A stretch of DNA of 64,000 nt from Ariolimax columbianus (lineage: Eukaryota; Mollusca; Gastropoda; Stylommatophora; Arionidae). Every line of letters begins with the position of its first letter. The first letter of the stretch is position 1. The translations under genes were made by a program, and so were the position numbers. Positions 1-10,680 of this stretch are shown piece after piece. The notes below the pieces were generated by a model. The model saw only the letters and a list, made by a program, of their open reading frames with translations, was not told where the DNA came from and did not search any database. Location of the stretch: the NCBI GenBank assembly GCA_036924085.1, contig JAVGWX010000012.1, positions 31,985,272 to 32,049,271 of the forward strand, written 5' to 3'.

Positions 1-927
1 GCTCAAAAGTCGCATTATAAATAATAGTCACATAATATTGACATTGTTGGTAATGGTCTCTACATTGGCACACATATACATTTACTTGTATTTATGTTTT
101 AGTGTTTTACACACACATTTATAGCAATAAAAAAATGTTGACAGTTGTTAAAACTTGAATAAAAGTGATTGTTTTTTATATTGATAACTAGTTAATGGAC
201 CCGAATGTTACCTGAGATAACAATAATAAGAACAATGTTAGCATCAAAGTATGCTGAAACAGGCGATTAAACAGAGGTTGGTTAATACATCAATACAAAA
301 TATTTCGGCAAATTGTACAAAAATGTACTGAAGTCCTCAAGAATACATAGACCGAAACGGAAGAGAAGCCCCAGGGAGGCACCTGCATACCTCACAAACT
401 CGAGATACATTTTTTTTTTAAAAATAACACACACACACACATACTTCGTGCTCTGGTTTTCAGTTGTGTGTAAAAACGTTCACGGCATTTAAACGCACAG
501 CAAAGAAGTACTACTATATTGTACAGACTGGAGCTTTTCGTCGCAACTAAACAGCAAAAATAAGGCGACGCCATAAATCACCAGAATTTTGAAAGGGGCT
601 ATTACAACTAAGGTATCAGGGAGCGGAATGTAGGGGGGGGGGTGGAGCGGCAATAGGCGGGAAAGCGATGTCAGTCGCAAGAAAAAATATGGATACATAT
701 AATGTCTTCCACGGTTGTTCCTGGGGCCACTTTTTGAGACAACTGTCTTGGGTTTGTCTAGCCAGCTATAAACTGGTTATGTTTGCAACGGAAGTTCTTT
801 TTCAAACACTTGAGGATCTATTTGTTCTTGTCCTAGAAGAATGTCCATGCGGATGTGAGATTTGGGGTTGTCCGACTCTTTAAGGTGTCTTTCTGCTGAG
901 TCAAATATAGGGTTCTCGTACGGATAT
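1..927. other. Unassigned AT-rich DNA
   Basis: No gene, recognisable transposon protein or dispersed repeat was seen. It holds a short (CA)n run near 426-441 and a run of ten G at 633-642. The short open frames have no recognisable motif and are treated as chance. Confidence 0.6.
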
Positions 928-930
928 CAC

Positions 931-1440
931 TCTGCGTATGAAGACACGTTCATAAACCAAGTATCACACGAAGACAAGTTTATGATCTAAGTATTACTTG
1001 AAGACAAGTTCATGAATCAAGTGTTAGATGAAGACACGTTCATGAACCAAGTGTTAGATGAAGACACGTTCATGAACTAAGTGTTAGATGAAGACACGTT
1101 CAAAAATCAAGCGTTAGATGAAGACACGTTCATGAACCAAGTGTTAGATGAAGACACGTTCATGAGCCAAGTATCATATGAAGCCAAGTTCACGAACCAA
1201 GTGTTAGACGAAGACACGTTCATGAACCAAGTTTTAGATGAAGACACTTTCATGAACCAAGTGTTAGATAAAGACAAGTTCATGAATCAAGTATCATATA
1301 AAGACAAGTTCATGAATCAAGTATCATATAAAGACAAGTTCATGAATCAAGTATCATATAAAAACAAGTTCATGAATCAATTATCATATAAAGACAAGTT
1401 CATGAACCAAGTGTTAGATGAAGACAGGTTCATGAATCCC
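931..1440 (+). repeat. 30-bp minisatellite, 17 units
   Basis: Seventeen adjoining 30-bp units with no spacers. Two unit types occur: one starting gtgttagatgaagacacg and one starting gtatcatataaagacaag. The second type is clustered in the right half (about 1291-1410), so it probably spread by local duplication. Because 30 is a multiple of three, a frame at 1081-1497 stays open and encodes a 10-residue repeat. This is read as a by-product of the array and not as a gene. Confidence 0.93.
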
Positions 1441-1740
1441 AAGGTAGCAAAACGTCAAGTTAATGGACCTAAGGTCGGTTGTAATGTAACCATATAATGC
1501 AATTGCTGGTAAAACCGCCACTGTCCTAGACCACTCGGCCCAGCACTGTTCACATCTTTTCTGTTTCCTTTATGATTTACTCGAGCTCTCTTCTCGTGAC
1601 TTGTGAATTTATTTATGGTTAGGGAAGAATAAGGCAGCGAGGAAGGGAACTAGCCACCCCACCTCACAAGCTTAGTATACTGAAGTCTCTCACAGTTCAT
1701 TTCTGGATCGGTTAAGTCTGCTGAAGGACTTCCTTGACCT
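1441..1740. other. Unassigned spacer between arrays
   Basis: About 300 bases with no recognised element. It contains ordinary mixed-composition DNA leading into the LINE remnant that carries the 21-bp array. Confidence 0.5.
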
Positions 1741-2590
1741 TTTTTTAAGACTGTTTTGAAACGTTATCCACTGGTTTCCTTAATGTTTGCACTGGTTTCC
1801 TTAACGTTATCCACTGGTTTCCTTAATGTTTGCACTGGTTTCCTTAATGTTTGCACTGGTTTCCTTAATGTTTGCACTGGTTTCCTTAATGTTTGCACTG
1901 GTTTCCTTAATGTTTGCACTGGTTTCCTTAATGTTTGCACTGGTTTCCTTAATGTTTGCTCTGGTTTCCTTAATGTTTGCACTGGTTTCCTTAATGTTTG
2001 CACTGGTTTCCTTAATGTTTGCACTGGTTTCCTTAATGTTTGCTCTGGTTTCCTTAATGTTTGCACTGGTTTCCTTAATGTTTGCACTGGTTTCCTTAAT
2101 GTTTGCACTGGTTTCCTTAATGTTTGCACTGGTTTCCTTAATGTTTGCACTGGTTTCCTTAATGTTTGCACTGATTTCCTTAATGTTTGCACTGATTTCC
2201 TTAATGTTTGCACTGGTTTCCTTAATGTTTGCACTGGTTTCCTTAATGTTTGCACTGGTTTCCTTAATGTTTACACTGGTTTCCTTAATGTTTACACTGG
2301 TTTCCTTAATGTTTGCACTGGTTTCCTTAATGTTTGCACTGGTTTCCTTAATGTTTGCACTGGTTTCCTTAATGTTTGCACTGGTTTCCTTAATGTTTGC
2401 ACTGATTTCCTTAATGTTTGCACTGGTTTCCTTAATGTTTGCACTGGTTTCCTTAATGTTTGCTCTGGTTTCCTTAATGTTTGCACTGGTTTCCTTAATG
2501 TTTGCACTGTCCAGTATCAGCACTTTCTCCTCCCATCATTATCCACTGATTTATGTCTGGTTCTTTCCAACAGTTCAACATTAGTGATCG
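1741..2590 (-). mobile_element. LINE 3' coding remnant split by a 21-bp array
   Basis: The sequences bordering the 21-bp array match both sides of one spot in the C-terminal coding end of a LINE seen again at 28470-28700 and 35145-35270 (all on the minus strand). On the left, the stretch around cgttatccactggtttcc is nearly identical to 35223-35260. On the right, tgtctggttctttcc at about 2555-2569 matches the segment at about 28682-28696. Read on the minus strand, the intact copy has a [13 protein letters not shown] segment, and the array encodes QTLRKPV over and over, then PVDNV at its exit. The remnant is short and frameshifted. The clade is uncertain (RTE-like is likely). Confidence 0.6.
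1764..2509. repeat. 21-bp minisatellite, about 35 units
   Basis: Tandem units of tttgcactggtttcctta plus atg, with scattered single-base variants (gctctgg, gcactga, acactgg). A 21-base unit is seven codons without stops in several frames, so long open frames appear on both strands (TGFLNVC and MFALVSL forward; QTLRKPV and ANIKETS reverse). None is taken as a gene. The unit is a copy of the flanking LINE codons, which suggests the array grew in place. Confidence 0.93.
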
Positions 2591-2596
2591 ATAGGG

Positions 2597-2786
2597 AACG
2601 ATAGGGATCCGGACGATTAGCAGCGCATGAGCTGCGGCGGTTAGCGACCCATGGCTGACTGCAGTGAACCAGAGCTGCTAAGACCCTTCTACACCTCCAC
2701 GCGGTGATCCTGGAAAAGAGGCTGCAATAGAGGAGACTGGCCAACGAGAATAAATCGAAGTGGGAAGGTAATCCGGTACTAAAAAA
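2597..2786 (+). mobile_element. Short retroposon family L, 5' part
   Basis: This is the first half of a dispersed ~350-bp element whose fuller copies lie at 14310-14664 and 57629-57988. Shared landmarks in order are gggatc, agcagcgcatgagctg, ccagagctgc, cttctacacctccacg, ggtgatcctgg and ccggtac. It stops after the ccggtac motif, so the 3' half is missing. It encodes no recognisable protein. Confidence 0.75.
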
Positions 2787-2875
2787 CAAGATGACGAAAA
2801 CAAATGATTAAATGTCACATCTAACATTTGTGTTTCTCCATTATTGTCAGATTAAACTTTTTGTTTTTAACCAAC

Positions 2876-3370
2876 CATGCAGCATGTCCGTTGCAGAAAG
2901 TTGCTCTCATGTCAGCCCGTCTGACAGAAACTCGATCAGTCAAATCTCCAGGCTGCTCTAGAATCATGCCCAAGCATTCCTTGACATCTTGATGTCATCG
3001 CCTTCCTAGTCGGTATATGCCTCTTTTGCCCGGCACTATACCTTCCATTACCGTTCTCTCCAGACCGTTGCAGTTTTTGATGCGACAAAAGTATTTCAAT
3101 TTTCTGTTCATTATGGAATTTATGAACCAGTTCTCCTCTATGTCCAACTCCTGTCGAATGTTTGAACTCTTATTTTTTCGGTCCATGGTATTCTGGGGAT
3201 CCTTCTATAACGTTTTGACTCGAAAGACTTGATTCTCTTCCATGAGTTTTTGGTAACTGTACATGTTACGCTGACGTATGCTGTCCCAGGAAAAACACAG
3301 CCTTTCAAAATATTCACTTTTGTTGATTGTTTGAAAATCTGCAACAGTTTCCTCGGGTTTTGCAGCCTCT
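2876..3370 (-). mobile_element. LINE 3' end, C-terminal RT region (copy 1)
   Basis: On the minus strand the translation gives, in pieces and different frames, CVFPGTAY, KRIKSFESKRYRRI, IRQELDIEENWFINS, KLKYF and GLERTVMEGIVPGKRG. The last of these sits at 2995-3186. The same order is seen in the better copy at 38520-39048, which is the region after the RT catalytic core in RTE-like LINEs. Several frameshifts and stops make it non-functional. The end near 2876 resembles the ends of the other copies but lacks their (GAT)n tail. The frame continues on its 5' side into the 53-bp array. Confidence 0.8.
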
Positions 3371-3680
3371 GGGACCTCCATCTCCAAGAAGCATAAGTGT
3401 TAGTGTAGATGGCGATACGACCTGGGACCTCCATCTCCAAGAAGCATACCTCTTAGTGTAGATGGCGATACGACCTAGGACCAATAAGACCAGGGACCTA
3501 CATCTCCAAGAAGCATACATCTTAGTGTAGATGGCGATACGACCTGGGACCTCCATCTCCAAGAAGCATACATCTTAGTGTAGATGGCGATACGACCTGG
3601 GACCTCCATCTCCAAGAAGCATACATCTTAATGTAGATGGCAATAAGACCAGGGACCTACATCTCTAGAAAGCATAATTC
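3371..3680. repeat. 53-bp minisatellite, about 6 units
   Basis: Units of about 53 bp beginning gacctccatctccaagaag and including gtgtagatggcgatacgac. One unit carries an extra ~18 bases (about 3477-3494), and the last unit is more diverged. On the minus strand the unit encodes GRIAIYT...YASWRW, lying where the intact LINE copy at 38520 has RRRLAMAMQRLN. The array is therefore probably an expansion inside the LINE coding region. Confidence 0.85.
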
Positions 3681-4128
3681 TACGGGTAGTATCAAAGTCA
3701 ATGAGATAATAATAAATCAAAAACTATACGTTTCAATACTTGAACAATCTTGCTACACCAAGAAGACTAGACTTTCCTCTCCCTTGTTAAGGTCCACTGA
3801 GAAGATTTATAGGGGACATAAAAAACAATATCTTACTAAGGATTTGAGCGGAAGTCCTTGTAATAAACTACCACCGACGTCCAAATGCTCGGCCAGCCGC
3901 TCCTTTTGGGCAAAGAACCTTGGAAACAGTCCAAGCAATAAAACATAACATATTTGGATCACGGTGCCCCGAATTTCTGAGCAATGAAGAGATCATCTAT
4001 AGCCTTTTGCATGTCGTAGACGGACACAATTGCACGAGCAGACACTATACTTTGGCGCAAGGCTTCCTACATGGAGGCAGCTACAATAGTGGCCTTATAC
4101 TTAGTGAAATGTAAAGTGGAGGAGGATG
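3681..4128. other. Unassigned spacer
   Basis: No recognised coding or repeat content, except that a short stretch near 4060-4080 (gcttcct.catggaggca) resembles one near 46259-46276. The significance of that match is unclear. Confidence 0.4.
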
Positions 4129-4472
4129 AGAAGAAAAAGAAGAAGAAGAAGTTGTTGTTATGCCCAAAGCTGATCATTAAGCCTGCTCTTGGGAGCCTAA
4201 TATCATTCTTATATAGATACAGGTCTTCTGCAGTTGTTTCACTGCTTCGTCAAGCTTGTTGGCAATTGTCGACAGTGCTTGTAAAAAGAAGAAGAAGAAT
4301 ATGAAGAAGAAGAAGAAACAAAAGAAGAAGAACAACAACAACAACAACAACAACAAAAACAACAATAAAATGAAGAAGAAAAAGAAGAAGAAGAAGAAGA
4401 AGAAGAAGAAGACGAAGAAGAACAAGAAGAACAAGAAGAAGAAGAAGAAGAAGTAGAAGAAGAAGAAGAAGC
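4129..4472. repeat. GAA/CAA microsatellite region
   Basis: Imperfect (GAA)n with an internal (CAA)n block at about 4332-4362, plus a smaller GAA run at 4129-4152. The purine-rich strand is plus. Poly-Lys and poly-Leu reading frames here are composition artefacts. RNase H LINEs in this window end in (GAA)n tails, so such tracts may descend from LINE tails, but no LINE end adjoins this one. Confidence 0.9.
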
Positions 4473-4844
4473 ATCTTATAAGTGCAGGAGCATCGCACAA
4501 AGTTTGTTTCACTCTGACTTACAAGTCGAAAGTAAACATGGCAACTGTCACCCTACTTGACCCTACTGAATATTCATCATTTGAGAATCATTTAGTTTTG
4601 TCTCATTGTTATATAGCTGGGATCGGCAACCTCGAAAATATGCGGCCCAGAATTCCAAATATAAATAGTATATATCCAGGCCCACGGTGCGCCAAACTAC
4701 ACCATTTTCATCAATTCTATTGACTTGCCCGTACCTATATATATATATCTAGACATATAAATAGCCTGTTCGTTTCAATAATTCCCCTTCTCTCTCTTCT
4801 CACCTCACTCTGTTTCATTTGACTCTGTCCTACAGTCACACTTC
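4473..4844. other. Unassigned spacer
   Basis: No gene or element recognised. A short (TA)n run lies near 4735-4748 and CT-rich DNA near 4787-4815. Confidence 0.4.
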
Positions 4845-5075
4845 TGCACAGCTTTCACACGCGCCCTCGTGGTGAAGCCCTTCCATTGCACTTTGGTTGG
4901 GCTTGCTTCTGAGGCGCAATAACCTAGCATAGGTACATGCAGATGCCCACATCCATCCAAGCACTGTTTTATGCGTCCTGATATCGCCCAATGGACTACG
5001 GTCTGGGGTGGAATGAGAGCACCTCCGCCAGTAGAAACTAGTCAGGCAAACATCTAAGCAACAACAAAATAATTG
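4845..5075 (+). repeat. Dispersed repeat family C, plus copy
   Basis: About 230 bases matching the reverse complement of 43000-43225. Shared landmarks include gcccttccattgcacttt, cctagcataggtacat, aagcactg, actacggtctggggtgga and cgccagtagaaactagt. No protein, RNA-gene box or terminal inverted repeat was recognised, so the class (MITE, SINE or other) is unknown. Confidence 0.8.
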
Positions 5076-5162
5076 AGCAGTCTCGCAACATCAAGTTGAA
5101 GAAGACGAGTCGTACACTATCGTGTTTCTTATCATTGTTAACTTCCACATATTTATACATTC

Positions 5163-5206
5163 ATATATATATATATATATATATTCTCCTTCTTCTTCTT
5201 CTTCGT
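5163..5206. repeat. (TA)n and CTT tract at LINE 3' tail
   Basis: A (TA)n run followed by a CTT run. Seen from the minus strand, the latter is a (GAA)n tail directly after the RNase H LINE end, like the tail at 63428-63468. Confidence 0.8.
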
Positions 5207-6143
5207 TCATCATCAGATCAAGGTTCCGGTTTATCTTACAAAGGACACAGTTATTTGTAAGGCTGTTTCATCTCCATACAGCTTTTGTCTCATATCTGTC
5301 TCACGAGGCCAGTATTGTTCTATCTTTTCCTGCGTGGGCGTGCAGCTTTGCAGGATGTGTTCCACGGTCATGATATGCTCCCCACATGGGCACTTGTCAT
5401 CTGTCCCAATCCTCATTTTGTTGTAAAGATGACTCTTGAGTCTGTTATGCCCAGTTCTAAGTCTGAAGATGATGACTTGCTCTTCTCTAGTTAAGTTAAA
5501 GTAGCTGTCTTCTTTTCGAAAGTCGGGGTGTTGATTAGCCCATTTTACCCTGAAGTTGGCTTTAATTATGGTCTTGGCCTCAGTTAATGTGATACTCTGG
5601 TCTGTTTGAGGGGATGCTCCTCCACTCTTTGCTAGTTTGTTTGCAGCTTCATTGCCTTCAATATTGCAGTGGGATGGGATCCACTGAATGACCAACCTTA
5701 GGTGTTCTGCTCGAGATCTTAATCTTTGTGTTGTTTTAGCGCTGCTAATACCGACGCGGCATCAGTAAGGAATACTATGTTTTTTGGTGGATATCTTTAT
5801 CTTGGATTTCAAGCTCAGCTGCTGCCTTCAGTGCGTCTGCATCTGCACGGAAATTACTGGAATATGTTCCCGTTATTAATTCTCGAGTTTTTTCTTCTCC
5901 ATTCCTTAGTCTGTAATAGACCCCTTCATCTCCATTGGATGTGGCTTTGTTAGATGAGCCATCTGTATATACGTGTGGCCGTGTGTCTGGTGGATACACT
6001 CTACTAAGAAATTCTTCTGTGATAAATTTTTTTTCTGAATGTGAGTTCCCTTTTTCCCCTATTCCCTCTATGGTTTCTACCATCTCAGGGGACTTGGCTT
6101 TTTTGCATGGTGGGATTTGGGATGTATGATTTAGATCTCTAGC

Positions 6144-6146
<3 letters not shown>
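5207..6146 (-). mobile_element. RNase H-bearing LINE 3' end, frameshifted (copy 1)
   Basis: The minus strand encodes the RNase H domain and tail of an I-group-like LINE polyprotein in two main frames, 5775-6146 and 5231-5695. The order is YTDGSSN, FRADADAL, FLTDAASVLAALK, then IPSHCNIEGNEAANKLA, then FRLRTGHNRLKSHL and a CPCG...HIL..C segment. A frameshift and two stops separate the frames at about 5695-5775. Against the copy at 44305-45114, the second acidic catalytic position is D where that copy has E, and the last Asp of GNEEAD is N here. The domain is therefore both broken and catalytically altered. The 5' side is cut at the (AT)n tract, and the 3' side ends in GAA repeats. Confidence 0.88.
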
Positions 6147-6228
<82 letters not shown>

Positions 6229-6245
6229 TATATTTATACATATAT
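6147..6245. repeat. (AT)n microsatellite
   Basis: Nearly pure TA dinucleotides for about 75 bases, then degenerate TA-rich sequence. It abuts the truncated 5' side of the RNase H LINE. Confidence 0.95.
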
Positions 6246-6280
6246 GTGTATATGTTTCATATCTGTATATACATATGTGT

Positions 6281-6605
6281 ATATTATATTATACTATACT
6301 ATGCCATGCCATGCCATGCCATGCTATACTATACTATACTATACTATACTATACTATACTATACTATACTATACTATACTATACTATACTATACTATACT
6401 ATACTATACTATACTACTATACTATACTATACTATACTATACTATACTATACTATACTATACTATACTATACTATACTATACTATACTATACTATACTAT
6501 ACCATACCATACCATACTATACTATACTATACTATACTATACTATATTATTTTACGCCATACCATACCGTACCGTACCATATTATATTATTTTGTATTCT
6601 ATTGT
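6281..6605. repeat. (TACTA)n pentanucleotide tract
   Basis: About 320 bases of TACTA/CTATA pentamers with short blocks of variants (catgc at about 6302-6322, ccata at about 6500-6515, cgtac near 6565-6575). A 5-bp period leaves three frames open, giving Tyr/Thr/Ile/Leu repeat peptides that are not genes. Confidence 0.95.
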
Positions 6606-6784
6606 ATTGTACTGTGCATGCGTGCAAAAAAAAACGGCCAACCTACAAAACTAAGAGCATAAGATTGGTGAATTCACGAACTTCTTGTTGCAGGCGATCA
6701 GGCAACTTCGGATATACAATTGCAATAACATATTGGCAAACTAAATACAACATGTAAACAATACAGCGTGAATATCAACTTGGA

Positions 6785-7215
6785 AAAAAACTAAAGTAAT
6801 GCAAATATCTATACAAATAGGACAAACCAATACATTCCTTGCAAAGCAGCAAATCAGACAGGTAAAAGATTTCATATGCTTGGGGATCACGAAATCAGCA
6901 GACAGAAGAATCACAGTGAAAATCCAACAAAGATGCAACCAGGCAAATCAGATCATTGAGCGATTCATACTAACACTTACTTACAAGAACGTGACAATAA
7001 CTACCAAAAGAGCTTTATAGAGCACGATTTCGTCCCTACACTGTATCAATGTCAACGCTGGACACTAACATTAAATGAAAACCAACACATCGTAGTAATA
7101 GCAGAAATTAAATGCTTGCATTGGGTGTAACAACGAGAGACATGATCAGAAACGATGACATCAGGAGACTAGTGTGAAAAGCACCAGTATTAGACTACAT
7201 CAAAAGAGTCTTTCT
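6785..7215 (+). mobile_element. LINE fragment, RT thumb/connection region
   Basis: The plus-strand translation at 6799-7020 reads as the region after the RT catalytic core: QIRQVKDFICLG, then RRITVKIQQRCNQANQII, then YKNVTITTKRAL. In other frames it continues to about 7215 with TTRDMIRNDDIRRL and VLDYIKRV. RTE-like LINEs have this order (a QVxxFxYLG segment, a RCxxA segment, then RxRNxxIR). Stops and frameshifts are frequent, and neither the RT core nor a 3' tail is visible. Confidence 0.75.
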
Positions 7216-8284
7216 AATTTGTAATTAATATCATGTGTCTATGTGACATTATACAGGTAATCAGACAGTCTTGTCAGCATGAGTGGAACATTCCAACATC
7301 TTAGTTCAACTGCTGCTCCACGTGTTGTGATGACACCACATGGTCAACTTAGAAGTCCGCTCAAGGCCACAAGCATGGAGTTCGTTCTATGGAAAACAAG
7401 CTGTTGTCCGTGCAGCCGGTCCTCCCTCTTCACGTAGCTAACTCATCCAGGAGAACGACATTGTCCCATACAGTCTGGCATCAGTGACATCACAGGAGTT
7501 GTGAGAATAGCTATGCAACTGCAACTAGATTCCTATGGGGCTCCGGTTTTTCTTCAGGTATTAATCTCCAGGCCTTTCCAGTGAAGATGTATCCCACAAG
7601 GCAGTGGGGACAGTAATGGTACTGCTGTGGGATACATCAATGTTAACAATCCACGTGTGTGTTTCCAGTTAAGTTTATTTACTAAAAGGAGGAATGTGTC
7701 GTCTATAATCCCCCGATACCAAACGGAATAGCCCCCTTGCTGTTGATAAATACACAATGTTTTACTCCATTGTTATTTAATACACCTGAATATGATGATA
7801 TTACTTCCAAACGTCAGACAAATACAGGAATGGGTTTTGTCCGTGACGGCCATTACAAGGGACATCACTTAAACAGAGATGTATAAAACCATAATATGTT
7901 AGCCTGCCCCATATCTATTGAAATTTGTGTGGCTTAAAGGTTCTACAGGATGGCGTAGCCAGACTTATGATAAACCTTTCTTATCTGCATCTTACGACAT
8001 GCCGGACAGGTTACAGTGTTTTGATTCTTTGCTCCCTTTTCGGGCTCCGCATGCTTCACTTGGAGCGAACCACAAATCATTTAGATTAACCAAGAGAAAA
8101 TCCTTAGAATCTGTGTCACGGTTCAAATTACTCGTGGTATAATATGTTGCAGCTCATTGTAATATCCAGTCACGCTGAACATGAAATCCCTAGACAAAGA
8201 ATATCGGCTGATTATAGCTTCAATTGTATGAAGCCAATACTCTAACACATGACATACACCACGACAAGAGCATATACTTCTAAT
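7216..8284. other. Mostly unassigned; two short shared segments
   Basis: No gene recognised. The stretch at about 7568-7605 (ggcctttcc..tgaagatgtatccc.caaggcag) resembles 54457-54489. The stretch 7945-8055 (cgtagccag, ttacgacatgc, caggttacagtgtttt) resembles 29048-29145. Both look like small pieces of unclassified dispersed repeats. Confidence 0.5.
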
Positions 8285-8640
8285 ACAGTGATCATTCGTG
8301 CCATGATGTACGGCTGTGGAGTATGACAATTCCACAAAGCAGACGCTGAGAAGCTATGAGTTATTCAAAGAGCTGTGGGACGACAGGTACTAAATATATC
8401 GTTAACGGACCTGATCTAAAATGAGGAAATTCAACCCCAAATTTTATTTCAGGACGTCGAATTATCGCTCAAATACCGCTGGGTTGGTCACGTGGCACGC
8501 ATGTCTGACAATAGATGGATTCTCCTAACGGCACTTTGGTGGCCTTTTATACGCGACAAGGGGCCGCCTACCTCTGGGGGTGGGATAGTTTTGACAAAAG
8601 TGTTACGCCTCTACTAATACATCACAGCAAAGGTTCGGGA
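8285..8640 (+). mobile_element. LINE fragment, RT C-terminal region
   Basis: In shifting plus-strand frames one reads MMYGCGV, then KLxVIQRAVGRQVLNISLTDL, NEEIQ, and then YRWVGHVARMSDNRW. This matches the common LINE C-terminal order (YGCETW, QRAMER..L, RIRNEEIR, WAGHVARM.DNRW). Stop codons interrupt it, so it is a decayed fragment. Confidence 0.7.
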
Positions 8641-9109
8641 TTCCTACAACATTGTTGGCTTCTTCGCATACGGAATTCCTGTCGGAGAGGCGCTAATAAT
8701 AATGTGAGAATCTGATGAATCTAATGTCCTGACAATGAAGCAGATTACAGACTCAAGAGAAGGTGGATAGATTCCTTAACATGGTCTCAGTACAACATAT
8801 GAGAAAAACAGGTTGTTCGCGGCAAAGGTACGGGGTTCAGCACACTTCAGACAACCCTCGTGTATATGGGCACCTAGCTTACTGTTACTTGTGAGAAGCA
8901 AAGAAAGCACGTGTGGTTGTCGCCGGTAAAGCTACTGGACAAGATCTATAAAAATATTACGAGCCTCAGGATTTTACTGGTGTGTGTGTGTGTGCATGCG
9001 TGCATGCGTGCGTGCGTGTGTGTGTGTATTGTATTGTATGTAAAAGTCAAGTTGACGTGATTGAGCTGACAACGAAGATGAAGAACAAGAAAACGAGATC
9101 TAAGAAAAA
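8641..9109. other. Unassigned spacer with TG repeat
   Basis: No element recognised beyond a compound (TG)n/(TGCG)n tract at about 8981-9029. Confidence 0.5.
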
Positions 9110-9420
9110 GAATTAGAAGACGAAGAAGAACAAGAAGATGATGATAATAGTGACGTAAAGAAGCAGAAGAAGAAGAAGAAGAAGAAGAAAAATAAGAAGA
9201 AGAAGAAGAAAAAGAAGAAGAAGAAGAATAAAGGGGTAAAGAAGAAGAAAGGGGTAAAGAAGAAGATGGAGAAAAAGAAGAGAAAGTAGAAGTGAAGAAA
9301 GAAGAGGTAGAAGAAAACCATGATGATGAAGAAGAAGAGGAAGTAGAAGAAGATACATAATATCAATAATAATAAGAAGAAAAAGAAGAAAAAGAAGAAG
9401 AAGAAGAGAAGAGGAGGAAG
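9110..9420. repeat. GAA-rich microsatellite region
   Basis: Imperfect GAA/AAG triplets over about 310 bases, purine-rich on the plus strand. The minus-strand poly-Phe/Leu/Ser frames are composition artefacts. Confidence 0.9.
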
Positions 9421-9769
9421 ATAACACGAATTTCGCATTTTACACTTTATTTCTGTTCTCAGGCCCCCATCAGTCCTCCCCAAAATTTACATAGGGAAAA
9501 AGAGCACCTATGGTTTTGCCTGGCGCGCAGTGCTACCTACCCATGACAGAAGGTGAAAGAACTCCACCAAATGAATGCGCAATGACAAGCTCAACACAAA
9601 CAGAGAGCAAGCCTATATGCTCATGGTGACGCAGGACCAAACTGCATAGACAGACCAAGGGTACTCAACATTTGAGCTTGGCGGGCCACATCGTTAGGCC
9701 CGCGGAGGTTGGGTGTGAGGGTGGGGGGGGGTAGAAATAATGCGTGCATGCCCGAGTGCGTACATACAT

Positions 9770-10305
9770 ACTATACCATTAACAAACCATTACCATACCA
9801 TTACCATACCATACCATTACCATATCATTACCATACCATTACCATACCATTACCATACCATAACCATACCAACACCATTACCATAACCATACCATTACCA
9901 TATCATAACCATACCATTACCATACCATACCATAACCATACCATAACCATACCAACATCATTTCCATAACCATACCATTACCATACCATTACCATACCAT
10001 TACCATACCATTACCATACCATTACCATACCATTACCATACCATACCCATACCATTACCATACTATACCATTACCATACCATACCATTACTATACCATTA
10101 CTATACCATTACTATACCATTACCATACCATAACCATACCATAACCATACCATTACCATACCATATCATTACCATACCATACCATTACCATACCATTACC
10201 ATTAACATTACTATTACCATACCATTACTATAATTATTACCATAACCATAATCATTACCATACCATTAGCCTACCATACCATACCATACCATACATACAT
10301 ACATA
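9770..10305. repeat. ACCAT/ACCATT repeat tract
   Basis: More than 500 bases of mixed 5-bp and 6-bp units (accat, accatt, accata), ending in (CATA)n. The 86-residue frame at 9709-9969 is an artefact of the repeat. Confidence 0.95.
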
Positions 10306-10364
10306 CATAATTACAATACATAATTACGATACATAAATATACAAATATATGTATACACCCTGAA

Positions 10365-10680
10365 CGGAGAAAATGACATATATAGAGACATTCGGCAAGA
10401 GTTGACCATAGAAGAGAACTGGATTATCAATTCGATGTTGGCCAGAAAATAGAAATACTTTGGTCACATCAAGAGACACAACGGTCTTGAGAGAACAGTG
10501 GTGGGAGATATAGTGCCAGGCTAAAGGGGTAGGGGTAGACGAGAACACAATGGTACCAAGATATCCAGGAATGCCTGACGGAGGCTGGAGTTCTGGCAAG
10601 GGAAAGAGTTTCTTTCAGACGGGATGTGGTGGGAGCGATGTTCTATAAAGGACATGCTTCATGATGATGATGATAATGAT
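10365..10680 (+). mobile_element. LINE 3' end with (GAT)n tail (copy 2)
   Basis: This is homologous to 38700-39048. The translation has IRQELTIEENWIINS, then KYFGHIKRHNGLERTV and IQECL, with internal stops. Just after the coding end the sequence gacatgcttcatgatgatg runs into (GAT)n. The same tail is found at 19425-19438, 36783-36800 and 58782-58806, so (GAT)n appears to be this family's normal 3' tail. Confidence 0.82.

Noticed and set aside
931..1440. CRISPR-like look of 28-34-bp direct repeats here and at 12418, 28890, 46345, 48191 and 55400
   Set aside because: Units adjoin each other with no unique spacers, there are no cas genes, and the surrounding DNA is eukaryotic transposon sequence. 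These are minisatellites.
1756..2604. 282-residue TGFLNVC-repeat protein and its minus-strand counterparts
   Set aside because: A 21-bp unit leaves several frames open on both strands at once, which is typical of repeats and not of a gene.
4256..4512. Poly-Lys/poly-Leu coding regions
   Set aside because: GAA/CAA microsatellite artefacts on both strands.
6244..6757. Tyr/Thr/Ile/Leu repeat proteins
   Set aside because: The TACTA pentamer tract is open in all three forward frames.
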